From assembly GCA_036426205.1 (NCBI GenBank), contig CM071568.1, positions 217,104,527 to 217,168,526 on the forward strand: a DNA stretch of 64,000 nucleotides, in the 5' to 3' direction. Shown here piece after piece: positions 42,456 through 54,136 of this stretch. Source of the stretch: Ascaphus truei (taxonomy: Eukaryota > Chordata > Amphibia > Anura > Ascaphidae). Both the position numbers and the translations under genes were made by a program. The notes beneath the pieces were generated by a model. It was given only the letters and a program-made list of their open reading frames with translations. It had not been told where the DNA came from and ran no database searches. Numbering within the stretch: the first letter of the stretch is position 1; each line of letters begins with the position of its first letter.

Positions 42456-43795
42456 AAAAACGCGTAGGGATATCTGGCAGTGAGCCTACGGTGACAGGGC
42501 AGCTCCCAGCACCAGCGTGAGGAGGGAAGGACTTGCCTGAAGATTTTTTTCCGGTTTCAAGTGTGAGAAGAAAGGCTAAATGGCAGCTGCATGTGGAGAT
42601 TGAGTACTCACAAACACTAAGGATTACTCCCCTGGAGACAGCAGCTGACAGCAACATCCTTTTTGGAGCCAATACTGACACTCACACACAAAGAAGAGAC
42701 CGAGGAGTCCTCAGTTGGTGCATGGGCAAGTCCCATAACATGCTTTATTTTATCAGACAAATTGTAAGTGTGCATTTGTCTTGTCCATGAGATATTAAAA
42801 CTTTGTTCATCTGATTTTACACAAGGATCGGGCGCTTCTTTTCTCTTTTTCTCTAATAGGTACTGTGGGAGTTCGGTCAGCCCAAGAAGAAGCAGCCTGG
42901 ACCTTTTGCAAATCAACTTATCATGGACACATGTGGACTTAAGTATTTTTAATATTCACTGCATTTATGGGTTCATAATCGTGTATTGAATTTTTCATTG
43001 CTTATCACATGAACCCATTTTTTATATTTGCATTTTTTAGTTAAGTCCCAGTGACACTCAGTGTCATTTTTACCCACATCAATTGGCAATATCTTTTTTA
43101 TTGCTTTTATTTATTTTTATTTTTATATGTTATCCACACTTCTTTTTTGCTTTTGTGTTTTTATCCAATAGTCACTTTTAGTTTTTCCTGCCATAATACA
43201 TTTAGTTATTTTCACACCACTGTTTATTGGGCATATTTGCCTGGTGCAATTTCTTGCCACATCTATCAGGGCTGCAGCAATTTAGGTGTAGTGTGTGAAG
43301 AGCGCTGTCTATATTTTCTGTCACATATATATATATATTTGTTTTACTACTGTATATACAGCCTTTGATTACCTTTATTGAAAACTAATGATCTTAGCTA
43401 CCACTCGATTAGTTCTCCCGTTGTCTATCAGCAAAGATCCTGCTTCCCTGGGTTCATTAAATGGCTGCCTTCCCGTTTCAATCAATCCTTCAGTCAGTGT
43501 AACTCAGCAGCTACAATGTATACCTTATTACTAAGGTAACATTATCTAGTGTTGCAGTTTGCAGCTCAAACGGCTGAAAATATTGGCAACAAATTATAAC
43601 AAACAGGAAAGTGTTTCAAAGATCTTGCACTGCTGAGGAACTGGCCTAAAACCTACTACAGAAATCAAAGGATGCACAGTATATTAAAACGCATTAAAAA
43701 TGGCATTGAGAGGAGGCGCATGCGCAGCGGCTGTGTGAATGGAGGCCTAGTTGCTGAGCTGGACATGGCTAGCCACAGTCAGCGGAACCTACAGG

Positions 43796-44104
43796 ATGAC
43801 CACCAGGTCACAATCAAAGAACATATCCTCCGTTTTAACAGAATACTTTAAAAAAAACGAGATGGTGCGAGCGGGAGGATCCAGAGCATCAACCTCGAGC
43901 AGGGGCTCTGGCTCCGACAGAGAACAATTGGATGACAGGAGCGCTAGAAGAGTCCAGCACCTGGTAACTAGAAGTGACCTCAGGGAATTTTGTGGAGAAA
44001 TTAAATCCTTCTTCCAAAAAGAGCTTGCTGAACTAAGAAAGGACATCAGTAACATTGGGAACAGTACAGATAACATAAAAATAAAAAAAACGACTATAGA
44101 CTAA
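43796..44104 (+). pseudogene. L1 ORF1 N-terminal remnant
   Basis: Starts MTTRSQSKNISSVLTEYFKK, the conserved beginning of frog L1 ORF1 proteins, followed by a Ser/Arg-rich linker and a coiled-coil-like stretch (FFQKELAELRKDIS). A TAA at 44102 ends it after 102 residues. Downstream, + frames show RRNNVVRLTDP-type residues, so the RRM and C-terminal RNA-binding parts are lost. Confidence 0.75.
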
Positions 44105-44480
44105 ACCATCAGAGCCCTTCAAAAAAACAGAGAAAACTACTGCCCATCTCAAATCCCTGGTCTCAGAGTTGGCCAAGAAGATAGACAAGAAGACACAAAG
44201 AACAGGGATAGACGCAACAACGTGGTCCGGTTGACAGACCCATCTCAAGGGTAAGAGAACCAGATTCGTCCCTGACCAAATCTGATTCTACCAATGTGTT
44301 CCCTTTTTTCTTTCCCTTCCTCTTACCTATCCCAAAATTTGGTCCTCCCCCTGCGGGCAGTCCCAAAAGGATTGGTTGCAAATTCCCAAAATATCACTTT
44401 CGGCACCTCTGGGTGGGGGGCTCCCTGTGCGGTCTAAGTTTTCAGTCTATATTTGCAAGCAGTTGGTCAGAAAGGTTCAA

Positions 44481-45300
44481 ATGTCGGTGACCGTAATCTC
44501 CCATAATGTGAAGGGCCTAAACAACTCCGGTAAACGTGGTATAGCGTTGGCAGATTACAAAAGAAAACACGCAGATATAGTTATGCTAAAAGAGAGACAT
44601 TTCAGTAAAAAAAGTTACCCTAAATACATAGACAAATATTTCAGACAATTCTTTTTATCCTCCGCTAACGACAAGAAAAGAGGAGTTGCGATACTTTTCT
44701 ACAACAGATTCCCATTTGTGGTAGACCAGACTAGCAAAGATAGAAAGGGGAGGTACCTGATACTAGTAAGAACAGTAAAAGGCCAACACATAACAATAGC
44801 CACCATTTACACCCCCTGTGAGCAAGTCCCTTCTTTCTTTACATCATTTTTAAATAGCTGAATAAGGTGGCAAAGGGATTTATAATACTAGCAGGTGACT
44901 TTAGTTTGGCCCTGAACCCAAAATTAGACAGATCGGGCCTTCACAAAGATAATGGCAGGGATAGCTCAGCCACACTACTCAAAGGCGTGAGGGAAAACCA
45001 ATTAGTGGACACATGGAGGGAACTCCACACATTCGAAAGCGATTAGACCTTCTTCTCGCACCCTCATATAAGCTATAGCAGAATCGATTACTTCTTTATA
45101 TTGAGCAGACTGGTCCCAAAGATCTCCTATGCTGGGATCCATGATATTTCATGGTCAGATCATGGACCAATTGAGCCTTAAGGTGCGCCCAAATTAACCT
45201 AGACAGACCGGGAGCAAAATGGAAACTTAATGAATCTATTCTGAAAATCCCAGAAATCTTTCCATCGATTAGTAAAGAGATAGATCATTTTTTTTAGATT
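44481..45300 (+). pseudogene. L1 ORF2, AP-like endonuclease
   Basis: MSVTVISHNVKGLNNSGKR opens the endonuclease domain, with HNVKGLN as the Asn motif. Then come ADIVMLKERHF (canonical L-ETH is here KERH), RGVAILF, IATIYTP, ILAGDFSLAL (GDFN motif as GDFS) and RIDYFF, ending in SWSDHGPI (SDH motif). A TGA at 44859 and an in-frame TAG near 45045 interrupt it. The changes at ETH and GDFN would harm catalysis. Confidence 0.8.
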
Positions 45301-45309
45301 AAATAACAC

Positions 45310-46432
45310 ATGCTCCAGGCATCCATCTCCTTAATCTATAAGCAGGGGAAAGACCCATTAGACTGTAAAAGCTACAGACCAATCTCCCTAATAAATACGG
45401 ACATCAAAATCTATGCTAAACTACTGGCCAACAGCTTAAGTCACATCCTGCCTAGACTAATCCACCCAGATCAAGTCGGCTTTATTAAAGATCAACAAGC
45501 AGCGGACAATACACGACGAATCATTGATCTGATAGATAGCCAATTAAAAAAAGATACAGGTTATCTATCAGATCAATGATTCGTCGTGTATTGTCCGCTG
45601 CTTTTTAATAAGCCGACTTGATCTGGGTGGAAAACCAATGCTCAAGCGTGGCTTTTAAGTTTGGCCAGTCAATCCTGTCAAAAGCCTTTTCTGTGTCTGG
45701 ACTTAGCAAATTAAAAAAAGATACAGGTTATAGTGCTAAGTCTAGACACAGAAAAGGCTTTTGACAGGATTGACGGGCCATACTTAAAAGCCACGCTTGG
45801 AGCATTTGGTTTTGGGGATGGAATATTGAAAGCAATCCTATCACTGTATTCCGGTCCGGCTGCGAAGGTAATTCATCAGGGCTTCCCATCAGATCTTTTT
45901 AAAATCAAAAGTGGCATAAGGCAAGGGTGCCCCCTATCACCCATTTTATTTGCCTTATGTATGGAGCCACTAGCTGCACAGATACATAACAACCCAGACA
46001 TCTTGGGAATAGATATTAACCATCAAGCACACAATGTTGCTCTGTATGCAGATGACGTCTTTCTGACATTATCTAGACCCTTCACCCCTTTACCAAATCT
46101 GTTCGACGTGCTAGGGAAATTCAATAAACTATCAGGCTTTAAGATTAACCAAACAAAATCAGAAGCGCTGAACATAAATCTACCAAAGGAGATGGAAAAA
46201 TTAATAGTGATCAATTTGAATTGGCAACACAAAGATATTAAATACCTAAGAATTTAAGAATCTTTATAAGGCGAACTTCCCCAAACTACTACAAACTTTG
46301 AGAGAGGACATTAGAATTTGGTCAACCTACAATATCTCCTGGAGTGGGAAAATCTAGAGCATTAAAAATGAACCTACTCCCACGAATCCTATATTTATTC
46401 CAGACTCTGTCATCCTTCCAACATTTTTTTAA
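45310..46432 (+). pseudogene. L1 ORF2, reverse transcriptase
   Basis: SLIYKQGKDPLDCKSYRPIS and LINTDIKIYAKLLA are RT motifs 1-2, then QVGFIKDQQAADNTRR. After a scar at about 45563-45732 the frame resumes with LDTEKAFDRIDGPYLK (motif A), SGIRQGCPLSPILFAL (motif B) and VALYADDVFLTL (catalytic YADD). Coding similarity continues to about 46432 through LPKEMEKL-type residues, with a stop at 46255. The scar and stops make it inactive. Confidence 0.85.
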
Positions 46433-46802
46433 TTTATTTGAATATTTTATAAATTAATATTTTAAGAAAGGAAGATCACCTTCGGGATTATTAATCAAAG
46501 TTTCCCGGGTGCAAAACCAGGATAAAAATACTACAAAGTCACAATACAGATTTTATGAACACAGAAAATCTCACTGCTTTCACTGGATACGTTTTTCCTT
46601 AATAAATCTGGTGCAGGTTCTTTGCCCTTCGTTTTGCAGCCCAGAGATATTTTGAGATAAAGCTAATCTTAAAGATTCAGTGGAGAGATTCACAAAAGTG
46701 CAATAACCAAAACAACATGAAATAAAATATTATGGCTGCTTGATTACATCGATGTGCAAACTTGTCCGAGTTGGATTTCACATTATTTAAAATAAAAAGT
46801 TA

Positions 46803-47149
46803 GGCCTGGGACATAGACACTTTGTCCGTGCGGAGGCGCGCTGAGGCTCAGAGAAAGCGGTGCTTTCCGTGGCCTTAGAGCGCGCGCCGTCCGTGGGCGT
46901 GTCTGGGGGAGGGTCAGTGACGTCACGGAGCTGGTTTGCCCTCATTGGTCGAACCGCTCACGTGACCGGCCCTACGCTCCGACGAGCGCCAAATCTGAAA
47001 TCTTGGTGAGACACACGCTTCCGCAAGCGTGCTGAAGCGTGCGCGAGCCCCTGCTAAAGCCGCTCTCATTGCGGCTGCAGGGGCTCAGTGCTGAGCGTGA
47101 GCGCGCCTCAGCACGGATCAGCAAGGCTGATCCCACTATGTGCCAGGCC
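46803..47149. mobile_element. PIF/Harbinger-type MITE, copy B
   Basis: GGCCTGGGACATAG and CTATGTGCCAGGCC are terminal inverted repeats flanked by TTA at 46800-46802 and 47150-47152. The interior is CpG-rich with GCGCGC(G/C) blocks. It is related in layout to 36932-37294. Confidence 0.75.
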
Positions 47150-47266
47150 TTAGACACACTGTAGCATAGGAGTACACAAATATATTTCATGTTGGTTGCA
47201 AATTGTGAACATTCGCAAGTGCAGAAAAAATAGCAAAAACATGCCAGATGCGAATATTTAGAGAGA

Positions 47267-47610
47267 TACAGGCATACCCCTGTTTAAGGACACTCACTTT
47301 AAATACACTCGCGAGTAAGGACATATCACCCAATAGGCAAACGCAGCTCGCGCATGCGCCTGTCAGCACGTCCTGAACAGCAATACCGGCTCCCTCCCTA
47401 CCTGTACCGAAGCTGTGTCCAAGCGGGGAGACTATAGAGCTTGTTACACATGCGTTATTTACATCAGTTATGCACGTATAGTATATGACGATTGCAGTAC
47501 TGTACATGCATCGATAAGTGGAAAAAAGGTATTGCTTCACTTTAAGTACATTTTCGCTTTACATACATGCTCCGGTCCCATTGCGTACGTTAATGTGGGG
47601 TATGCCTGTA
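47267..47610 (-). mobile_element. Mariner-type MITE, copy B
   Basis: TA-flanked (47267-47268 and 47609-47610) with ends CAGGCATACCCC and GGGGTATGCCTG. It is the inverted counterpart of 32483-32817 with high similarity throughout. Confidence 0.85.
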
Positions 47611-48775
47611 TAGACCACACTGTTTGAAAATATGAAGATAATAGTTATTTCACTACTAGTCACAAAATTATGAAAATTGGTCAGTTTTGCTGTATTTGCA
47701 TGGACAAGAAGTAACAGGTGACACTGTGTGCTTATTTGCTTGTCATTACCCAGAATCCCTGGCTGCAGTGGAAGCACTGTATGCTAAGTGATAAAGGGGA
47801 AAGACAGGGTTGCAGACCTGTCGGAAACATGTGAATGTGCTCACACGTGATATTTTTATTTGCCATAAAGAAATAACTAGACTTTTTTTTTTAGCTTTCT
47901 GAACGAGCACCTCCCCTTCTCAGGATCATTCACAAACTAAACTGAGACATATTTGCACACCTCCAGTTAAAAGGTCATGGATGCTACATGCAGTATTTCA
48001 CCTACTGCACCGACACACTTTATTCGAGCAAATACCCGGTATGTACCTGGCAGATACCTGGAATGCGCCGCTCCTCACCTCTGACAAGCCCCGTTGCATT
48101 TGCCTTCCCAGCCTGGGTTCATGCCTGGCTGATGGGCGGCTGATCTGTTAAATGATAATGATTAGGATTTAATAGGCTGCAATGCTTCGCGTGTCTACCT
48201 GATGGCATAAATTCATGAATTGTAATGCAGTATATATATATATACTGTGCAGTATTGCAGCCAGCGGGAATAAAATGCTTCAATCCCTGCCGGAAAATAA
48301 CTCAATGCACTCGGGCAGAAAACAGTCACAAACCTCAATACACCCGGGTATACCCGAATTCGTGGGACTAGCCGAGCTCGAATAAAGTGTGTCGCCAGTG
48401 TATTTAGCGCCTGCACAGTCTCATGCTGGAGGCAAAGTTTATTCATATACTGGATGCTGGGGAATCATCTTGCCATGTGCAGTGCTTAATTTACTGTCCA
48501 CTATGCTCTGGAGACATAGCATGCTTATTTTAATAGTGTTATTAAAGTCAAAAAGTACATTCTAATTATTACCCCACTTAAACATAAAAGTACACTTAAG
48601 AATATTATGGGCCTCCCATATTACCACACTATGCAGTAAACCTTTCAGAATAATATTACATTATGCTTGCAGCAGAAGTGCTCGAAATATCATGGCTTGA
48701 CAGACCATCTACAAATATAGGAACATCAAGGCACACAGACTTAGCAAACAGACAAATGTAATGCAGCCAAAGAAA

Positions 48776-48825
48776 CCAACGTTTCGATTGCCACGCAGTC
48801 TTTATCATGGTGACAGACCATCTAC
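48776..48825 (-). ncRNA. Hammerhead-like relic
   Basis: On the - strand ATGATAA, A, then GACTGC-GTG-GCAATC and GAAACGTTGG. Stem II pairs with one mismatch and GAAAC is intact, but CTGANGA reads ATGATAA, changing two core positions. It belongs to the same repeated family and is probably inactive. Confidence 0.35.
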
Positions 48826-48859
48826 AGCAGTGCTCTTCCATTCATGGCCAATGGATCAG

Positions 48860-48976
48860 ATGTGGCCCGTGACGGCCTGAGAGTGGCCCGTGACGGCCTG
48901 AGAGTGGCCCATGACGGCCTGAGAGTGGCCCGTGACGGCCTGAGAGTGGCCCGTGACGGCCTGAGAGTGGCCCGTG
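48860..48976. repeat. Minisatellite, 21-bp unit
   Basis: Between five and six tandem copies of GTGGCCCGTGACGGCCTGAGA; only one copy has a substitution (CATGACGG). Confidence 0.97.
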
Positions 48977-49678
48977 ATCTAGTTACATTTTCTCCTTCTT
49001 TTTATTTATTTAAAACATGAATTTTACTGGTTTCATTTACAGAAAGGGGAGCAAGGGGTACAGAACATAAAAGAAAGGGGGAATGATACGTACACTTAGC
49101 ACCCTTCCAAGTTTATCCATTAAATGTAAACATGTATACAATGTAAGTTGTAACATGTATAAGCTAGCATATACCACGGTTCTTGGTGCCACGGGTTCTT
49201 CTTTTGTATTTTAATTGTTTATAAGTGCTTTTTATTTACGCTGACCAGACATCCCGGTTTAACCGGGACAGTCCCGGTTTTTAATGAGCTGTTCCGGTGC
49301 TCCAATAATTGTCAAAATGTCTCGGTTTTGCAAGGACAGTCCCGGTTATTAATGAGCCGGTGTCCTCCCGGTTTGAGCGGGTAGGAGGAGAGCCGAGGTT
49401 GGAGGAGATCAGAGGAGGATGCTGGCTGCTGAGCAAAGAGCTGATCACAGAACAGCTGTAGCCGGTAGGAGGGAGGAGAGCAAGACTGTCTGACTGCTTA
49501 ACCACTTCTGGGCAGCAGGTGGCGCTGCAGAGCACAGCACAGCTACTCTTCTCTAGATCTCCCGGGTTCCGTGTGTGTTGGTAAGTGTGTGTGTGTCTGT
49601 GTTGGTAAGTGTGTGTCTGTGTGTGTGTGTCTCTGTATTGGTGTCTGCTAGCAAGTGTGTGCCTGGATCTGTGTTGGT

Positions 49679-49728
<50 letters not shown>

Positions 49729-50292
49729 TGAAGAGTGCCAGAGAGAGAGAGACAGAGAGACAGACAGAGGATGGGGGAGAGGGAGGGAGGGGGAGTCAAG
49801 ATGATGTGGGGGAAAAAGGATGGGAGGTGGTAGAGGGAGGCGAGAGGATGGGGGGGGGGGAGAACTTTTTACCTATTTACCTGACTTACCCGAGTGCTGT
49901 CCTTTGATTTCGTGTTAACCGTATTGTATGTTTATTTTTATATATATAAACTGGGTTTGCATACCCAGTTAATCAACCCCACACTGATGAGACCCATTAA
50001 GGTAAAAACAGCTGTCTGTGGGTGGTTTTCTGGGTATGCACCTTAACCCTGGCTGTGCTCAAAGCTGTGACCATGGAGCAAGCTTAAGCCTATAGGGAAC
50101 CATGTTAAAAATGGTTTTTGAAGCAAAAAGTGGCACTGTGTGCTCATTTGCATGTCATTTCCCAGAATCCCTTGCTACAGTGGTAGTGCTGTGTGCTGGG
50201 TGATAATGGGGAAAGGCGGGGTTGCAGACCTGCCTAAGACATGCAGATGAGCATACAGTTGTATTTACATTTGTATGTACTATATATATATA

Positions 50293-50323
<31 letters not shown>

Positions 50324-50478
50324 CAGTGTTCGACAAACCTATACATTTGCTCGCCGGGCGAGTGGATGTAACCCCCGGGCGAGTAAAATATGGCCCAAGC
50401 AGCACACGTTTGGTACTAGGTGGCGAGTAGATTTTTTGTGTGTGGCGAGTAGATTTTTTGGTGATTTGTCAACCACTG
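50324..50478 (+). mobile_element. hAT-type MITE
   Basis: CAGTGTTCGACAAA at the left and TTTGTCAACCACTG at the right are inverse repeats (12 of 14 positions). CAGTG ends and flanking TATATATA fit an 8-bp hAT target in an AT tract. GGCGAGTAGATTTTT occurs twice inside. Confidence 0.7.
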
Positions 50479-50650
50479 GATATATATATAGATATATATA
50501 TATATATATATATATAATAAAGAATCACTGGCACTCCAATAAAAAGGTGCATGTCCCATATAAATAATAAAAGTATACATTACCGCATAGCAACAAAAAG
50601 GAGACAGCACTCAGGTGAATGAAAATAAATGTATTAAATACAGCACATAA

Positions 50651-50692
50651 CTCCAACGTTTCGATCCCACAGGGGGATCTTCCTCAGGGGGA
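50651..50692 (-). ncRNA. Hammerhead-ribozyme-like motif, copy 3
   Basis: On the - strand CTGAGGA (50687-50681), one A, then stem II GATCCC/GGGATC with loop CCTGT, then GAAAC (50662-50658) and GTTGGAG. CTGANGA permits the G at position 7. Stem I is weak (CCCC against GGAG). The upstream block (ATTTATTTTCATTCACCTG) resembles PLE terminal-repeat sequence. Confidence 0.5.
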
Positions 50693-50882
50693 ATAAAGAG
50701 AAGAATCAATATCACGCAGACTCCCTCACTCCTTGTTTGTTTACATTACAAACCTATTTACCTGACTAACCTGAGTGCTGTCCTTTGATTTCGTGTGAAC
50801 GGTATCGTATGTTTATCTATTGCTTGTGGGACGTGCACCCACCTGCATATACTTACCATTGGAGTGTCGGCTGCCACATGTA

Positions 50883-50910
<28 letters not shown>

Positions 50911-50913
<3 letters not shown>

Positions 50914-51702
50914 GACATAGTCCAAAGATGTTAGGCAGCTTTCTGCCCCGTTTTAGGTCAGAAAGTGCAGGAATAGTTAAAAATGATCCATTCCACAGCT
51001 TCACATTAACTCAGGCTGCTGGGTTGAAAATCCAGACCACAGATTACAATGGGTCTAGTTCTCCCTCACCTGCTCTCCTAATCACTAGCACAGGTATTTA
51101 GAGCAGAGAGGTTTGCTTTTCAGTCTCTCTCCTTAGAGCCTGGAGGCTGGGGGTATCGCTGCTCCCCTGTATCCAGTTTCGGGGTGGATGGCCCCTCCAA
51201 GTATCACAGTACCAGAGGATTTGCCTGGACACTTGGGACCGTGTTCCCACCACGAACACATAAGACAAAACAAATGTTTATTGCTGTTGCTAAAAGACTG
51301 TGCTGTATCTAGTGACCCTAAATGAGAGGGCATTGTTTTAAGCTGGGGAACCAGGTTAGTTGGCCCAGCCGCAGTTAGAGGCTGATTCTGATGTGTAGTT
51401 AGATCCCTGAAAGGGATAGGATTTCTTTATATGATTTGGTTTTTTATTCCTTAAAGTGACACTGTGCGAAATGTTATAACACTGATATTAGTAAACCGCT
51501 GAATGAAAATATCTGAGTGCCTCTAACCTACACATGTTAAAGCTGCAGTCCCTTACTGGGATGAAAATAAAGCAGGCAGAAGCCTGAGTTAAGCAATGTA
51601 ATACTTTGCATGATCCTGTTTTTTGTATAAATAACCCTAGAAGACTGTGTCGGGAAGAACCCAGACAGACGTCAGCGCTACAAAAGAGGGGCGTTTGTCA
51701 CA
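50911..51702 (+). mobile_element. Candidate 5' LTR
   Basis: The block starts TGTGACATAG and ends GTTTGTCACA, an inverted TGTGAC/GTCACA terminus with TG...CA ends. A TATAAATA box lies at 51626-51633, about 70 bases before the end. Immediately after comes TATGGTGGAGAATGCGGG, which resembles the position of a primer-binding site. There is no matching 3' LTR in the window, so the call rests on structure alone. Confidence 0.55.
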
Positions 51703-52067
51703 TATGGTGGAGAATGCGGGTCGACACTAAAAAGTCGGTGGGTTTGCAAATAAATGCGGGGGTTTAAAATGGCCGCCCAGCTGAAGTAAAGTACAGATGC
51801 TATGAGTGAAGTCTGTCCCACTGTGTATATCAGTTGTGCTTCTAGCATACACAGAGAATGTGCGACGTGTGGATGCAATAGCACCCTGAACCCAAACAGA
51901 AAACCAAAATGTTTTGCTGAAGAAAAAAAATTGTATCTAGCAAGTGCTGTTTGTAAAGCTAATGCCTTTTGCTGAAGTGAGTGAATTTGCAGCTAGCAAG
52001 TGCTGTATGTAAGTTGCTGAAGTGAGTGAAATTGCAGCTAGCAAATTGTCCCTGCCGGGTTTCTAAA

Positions 52068-53453
52068 ATGGCAGACGGGAAATGTTTGTTGTGTAATGTA
52101 CGTAACCATACAAAACAGTGTCCCTTCAGGCCATACTATGATCACGACCCTGGAGGAGAGCTGTACCCACAGATGAATTTAGTATGCTGGGCCTGTCGTG
52201 AAGTAGGTCACATGGAAGATGTGTGCCCCAAAATGTTCAAAGACAAACAGCTGCAAAAGCAAGCAACGCCCTGAGAGTGCAAGCAAGATGTGGAAGCTGA
52301 TACCAGTGAGTGTGTGCCCAGTACCACTGATATCTCTGGAGCTAATAAAGCAAAAAGAAAGAAGAAAAATAAAACTGTTCCTCAAGTCACAGGGGAAGTG
52401 ACCGAGTCACTTGAACCTGCGCTGTCAGGACATGCGTCAGAAAGGCGCCGAGATGAGCAACAGCCCATAGTGCCTGGCGAAATCGTCCCAGGAATGACGA
52501 CACGCCTAGAGATGACAAAGGCTACTGCTACCACCATAGGCAGAGAGCCAAACGAATCAAAGAAAACAAGGACTGACTGGAAACTATGCTATGAGATGTC
52601 CCAGAAAGATGTGCAAGACTTCATCACAGAGTTGGGGGGTTCTCGGCAAGAGGCTAGCGCGCTTAAAGCAGAGCTGGAACTCTCACGCCATGAGGTCTAC
52701 GCTCACAGCACAGAGCTGTGTACATTGAAGGAAACCTATGAGAATACCCTGAGTAATTTAGAGACTGTAAAGAGAGAGAATGTAAGTCTGACACAGAAAA
52801 ATTCAGACTTGACTGACCAGATCAGTGAAGGTGATAAGAAGCTTCACCAAGCAGGAAAAGTGGAGAAGCAATTGATCCAGGAAAAGTTAGAAATGCAGGA
52901 AGCACTGCAGAATACAGAATCAGCGGCGATCCAGGCGACACAAACTGCAGAGCTCCAAAAAATTGAGGCGCTGATGCAAACCCAGAGCAAGCACCAGGAA
53001 GAGGTAAAGACCTTGAGGGAGGTCTGGCAGGGTCAGGTTGAAGAGCTGCAGAAGCAGATGGCTGAGCGCGAGATACAGTGCGCCAAGAGGGAGGAGGTGT
53101 CCGTCCGTCAGGTGGTCTGCCTGACATTGCGCTATGAAAGCGAGATGGCCGATATCCACAAGCAGCTGGACCACACGGTAAATGAGGGGGCCCGCCTGCA
53201 GCTGGAGCTGGACAAGACCCGAGAGGAGAACCTGCAGCTGCAGGTCAAGAATAGAGAAAAGGAAACAGAGTTAAATCTTGCTCTGAAACAGATGACAGAC
53301 ATGGAATCGCGACTCAACTACAAAGAAGTTGAATTAGCAGCCGCACTGAGTGGAAAAAGAAATACAGAAGGACAGCAACAAAGACGCTACCAGGACATGA
53401 GAGAAGCTGCTAAAGTGGTTCAGTCGGGCTATCAATCCTACTGTACCTCCTAA
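52068..53453 (+). CDS. Gag-like zinc-knuckle and coiled-coil reading frame with one in-frame TGA
   Basis: The start chosen is the ATG at 52068 (context AAAATGG). Residues 6-18 hold a CX2CX4HX3C finger (CLLCNVRNHTKQC), and residues 40-53 a canonical CX2CX4HX4C zinc knuckle (CWACREVGHMEDVC), as in nucleocapsid proteins. A TGA at 52272-52274 (codon 69) interrupts the frame. The same frame then runs open for 392 further codons to a TAA at 53451. After a basic KRKKKNK patch come roughly 280 residues of Glu/Lys/Leu/Gln-rich heptad sequence, a long coiled coil. No protease, RT or integrase is seen. The order zinc finger before coiled coil is the reverse of a normal Gag. RNA binding is inferred from the fingers. 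Confidence 0.6.
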
Positions 53454-53521
53454 CCAAGCAAGCTGTACGTTCCTATACGTGTATCTTCAATGCTGTTGCA
53501 ATATTACGATTTGCTATAAAG

Positions 53522-54136
53522 ATGAAGTTGGAGAAAGAGATTCCAAGGCTAAAAGAGACACGGTCACAAAAGGAGACCAGGGAAAGTAAACTCAATGCCC
53601 TCACTGATAACAAAGAGGAAGGAGAAAGAATTGTCTTTGATTGTGCTGCTGTTATTCCAGAAACAGATAGGCACCCTCCTGAGAATACTGAGAATATACT
53701 CCCTGATCTGGGATTCAAAAATCCAGATCCTCAATTTCATGTATGTTGTCCAGATGATTATCAAACTAGTGAACACACCCAGGCCACCACAGAAGATGTT
53801 TTAGCCAAGTGGGTGGCAGTTCCTGAAAACACAAACTTGTTGACAGATCCTGATGACATTGTTAATATGGACTACGTTTGTACAGAGGCAACTAGGTTTC
53901 CAAAACCCAAAGGCCTGGTAATGGCCCCAAAAGGGAAATCAAAGATTGAAAAGAAAAAGCAACGAAGGTCAACACGGCGCCTGAATAGTTCCAGATCTCG
54001 CCACTCTGGACCATACTGTGGAGCCAAGGAGAATCCGGTCCGAGTGTCTCATCAGTGGCTGAAGAAACAGTCCAGTCATTTGCAGGATGCAGCGGGCTAT
54101 GAAATAAAGTCAGGGGATGTAATGGACTGGAAGTAA
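53522..54136 (+). CDS. Second reading frame of the LTR element, function unknown
   Basis: 204 codons from ATG at 53522 to TAA at 54134-54136. The N-terminus (MKLEKEIPRLKETRSQKETR) is charged and helical, the middle is acidic and Pro/Asp-rich, and residues about 140-165 are strongly basic (KGKSKIEKKKQRRSTRRLNS). The protein ends GDVMDWK. I recognise no domain. It follows the first frame by 68 bases. An A-run follows the stop directly, then a 13-bp inverted copy of the LTR start (54186-54198). Confidence 0.5.
   Translation: MKLEKEIPRLKETRSQKETRESKLNALTDNKEEGERIVFDCAAVIPETDRHPPENTENILPDLGFKNPDPQFHVCCPDDYQTSEHTQATTEDVLAKWVAVPENTNLLTDPDDIVNMDYVCTEATRFPKPKGLVMAPKGKSKIEKKKQRRSTRRLNSSRSRHSGPYCGAKENPVRVSHQWLKKQSSHLQDAAGYEIKSGDVMDWK

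Larger units (their letters stand above)
41225..43320 (+). mobile_element. Penelope-like element fragment with inverted terminal blocks
   Basis: About 430-bp arms at 41225-41650 and 42452-42862 are inverted copies. They enclose the protein remnant 41700-42455, and a tail continues to the (TA) tract near 43320. PLEs are known for terminal repeats (pseudo-LTRs) that may be inverted and may carry hammerhead ribozymes, and both features are present here. The flanking TA-rich tracts hide any target duplication. Confidence 0.7.
43700..46432 (+). mobile_element. L1-type LINE, internally deleted and 3'-truncated
   Basis: The copy runs from an ORF1 start through AP endonuclease to reverse transcriptase, then stops without 3' UTR or poly(A). 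Pieces are listed separately. The middle of ORF1 (RRM part) and the segment between endonuclease and RT are deleted. Confidence 0.85.

Noticed and set aside
49281..49799. 172-codon - strand frame
   Set aside because: Mostly the (GT)n microsatellite read as His/Thr; no domain.
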